From the NCBI GenBank assembly GCA_964440495.1, contig CAYTSD010000001.1:1-64000 (forward strand): 64,000 nucleotides of DNA. The letters run 5' to 3'. Below the pieces are notes generated by a model. It was not told the DNA's origin. It was given only the letters and a program-made list of their open reading frames with translations, and searched no databases. Positions within the stretch are counted from its first letter, which is position 1. The number at the start of each line of letters is the position of its first letter. Made by a program: the position numbers and the translations under genes. Positions 63,988 to 64,000 of this stretch are shown here, one piece after another. Origin of the DNA: Benthortus sp964440495. Its GTDB lineage: Archaea > Thermoproteota > Nitrososphaeria_A > Caldarchaeales > Wolframiiraptoraceae.

Positions 63988-64000
63988 GCACGCTTATCAA

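Noticed and set aside
1..64000. CRISPR arrays, insertion sequences and prophage genes
   Set aside because: I looked for short direct repeats with regular spacing, transposase motifs and phage structural genes and saw none.

Overview
The window is archaeal and probably from a thermophile of the TACK group. Signs of this are an RNA polymerase with a eukaryote-like core, ribosomal proteins S7, S12 and L30e, EF-1 alpha, Alba, an AEP-type primase-like protein, a presenilin-like protease, F420-linked enzymes, two tRNA genes with canonical 37/38 introns, and TATA boxes placed 24-31 bases before many start codons (mostly leaderless transcripts). The A subunit of RNA polymerase is one unsplit gene of 1269 codons. 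That is known for Thaumarchaeota and Aigarchaeota (Caldiarchaeum-like) and unusual elsewhere in archaea, so an Aigarchaeota/Caldarchaeia-like genome is my best guess. There are no insertion sequences, CRISPR arrays or phage genes, and no stretch above 300 bases without a gene.

Layout. 1-2300: 5' part of tRNA-Asp, then class II aldolase and a phosphofructokinase with PPi-type residues, on the minus strand. 2400-4710: intron-bearing tRNA-Lys, an iron-sulfur flavoprotein, an HTH-10 regulator and a histone-deacetylase-family hydrolase. 4780-21510: the transcription/translation block rpoH, (DUF4349), rpoB, rpoA, L30e, nusA, ppsA, UPF0146, S12, (HD protein), inverted S7, EF-1 alpha, pyrH. 21546-23810: tRNA-Leu, an LLM-class oxidoreductase and a thiolase. 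23913-30281: HAD phosphatase, then a tightly overlapping MoxR/DUF58/DUF4129 membrane operon. 30295-42447: PIN-ATPase, RadB-like ATPase, glutamate dehydrogenase, phosphoribosyltransferase, MiaB-like methylthiotransferase, polyferredoxin membrane protein, ThiI, iron-type alcohol dehydrogenase, F420H2:NADP oxidoreductase and presenilin-like protease. 42546-51495: Trm112-like, Alba, NnrD, prepilin-type peptidase, KaiC-like ATPase with an AEP primase-like protein, a split/degenerate NnrE, and a minus-strand run of membrane and small enzymes. 51569-64000: a radical SAM protein, then a nucleoside-type BMP ABC transporter followed by hydantoinase/dihydropyrimidinase, an F420-type oxidoreductase, a NifX-like protein, two amidohydrolase-family deaminase candidates (one SsnA-like) and a MocA-like nucleotidyltransferase.

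The most interesting region is 52.5-64 kb. It joins a BMP-type (nucleoside) importer to hydantoinase, SsnA-like, guanine-deaminase-like and MocA-like genes. This set overlaps strongly with the bacterial yge/ygf purine-catabolism and molybdenum-hydroxylase cluster, and suggests an archaeal nucleoside or purine scavenging and breakdown locus that may continue past the right edge. Other points worth attention are the PPi-type phosphofructokinase, a NnrE protein carrying a decayed NnrD domain next to an intact stand-alone NnrD, a methylthiotransferase with a CX4CX2C radical-SAM loop, a 26-base exact repeat of part of pyrH beyond tRNA-Leu, and repeated CTAG interlocking of convergent stop codons.
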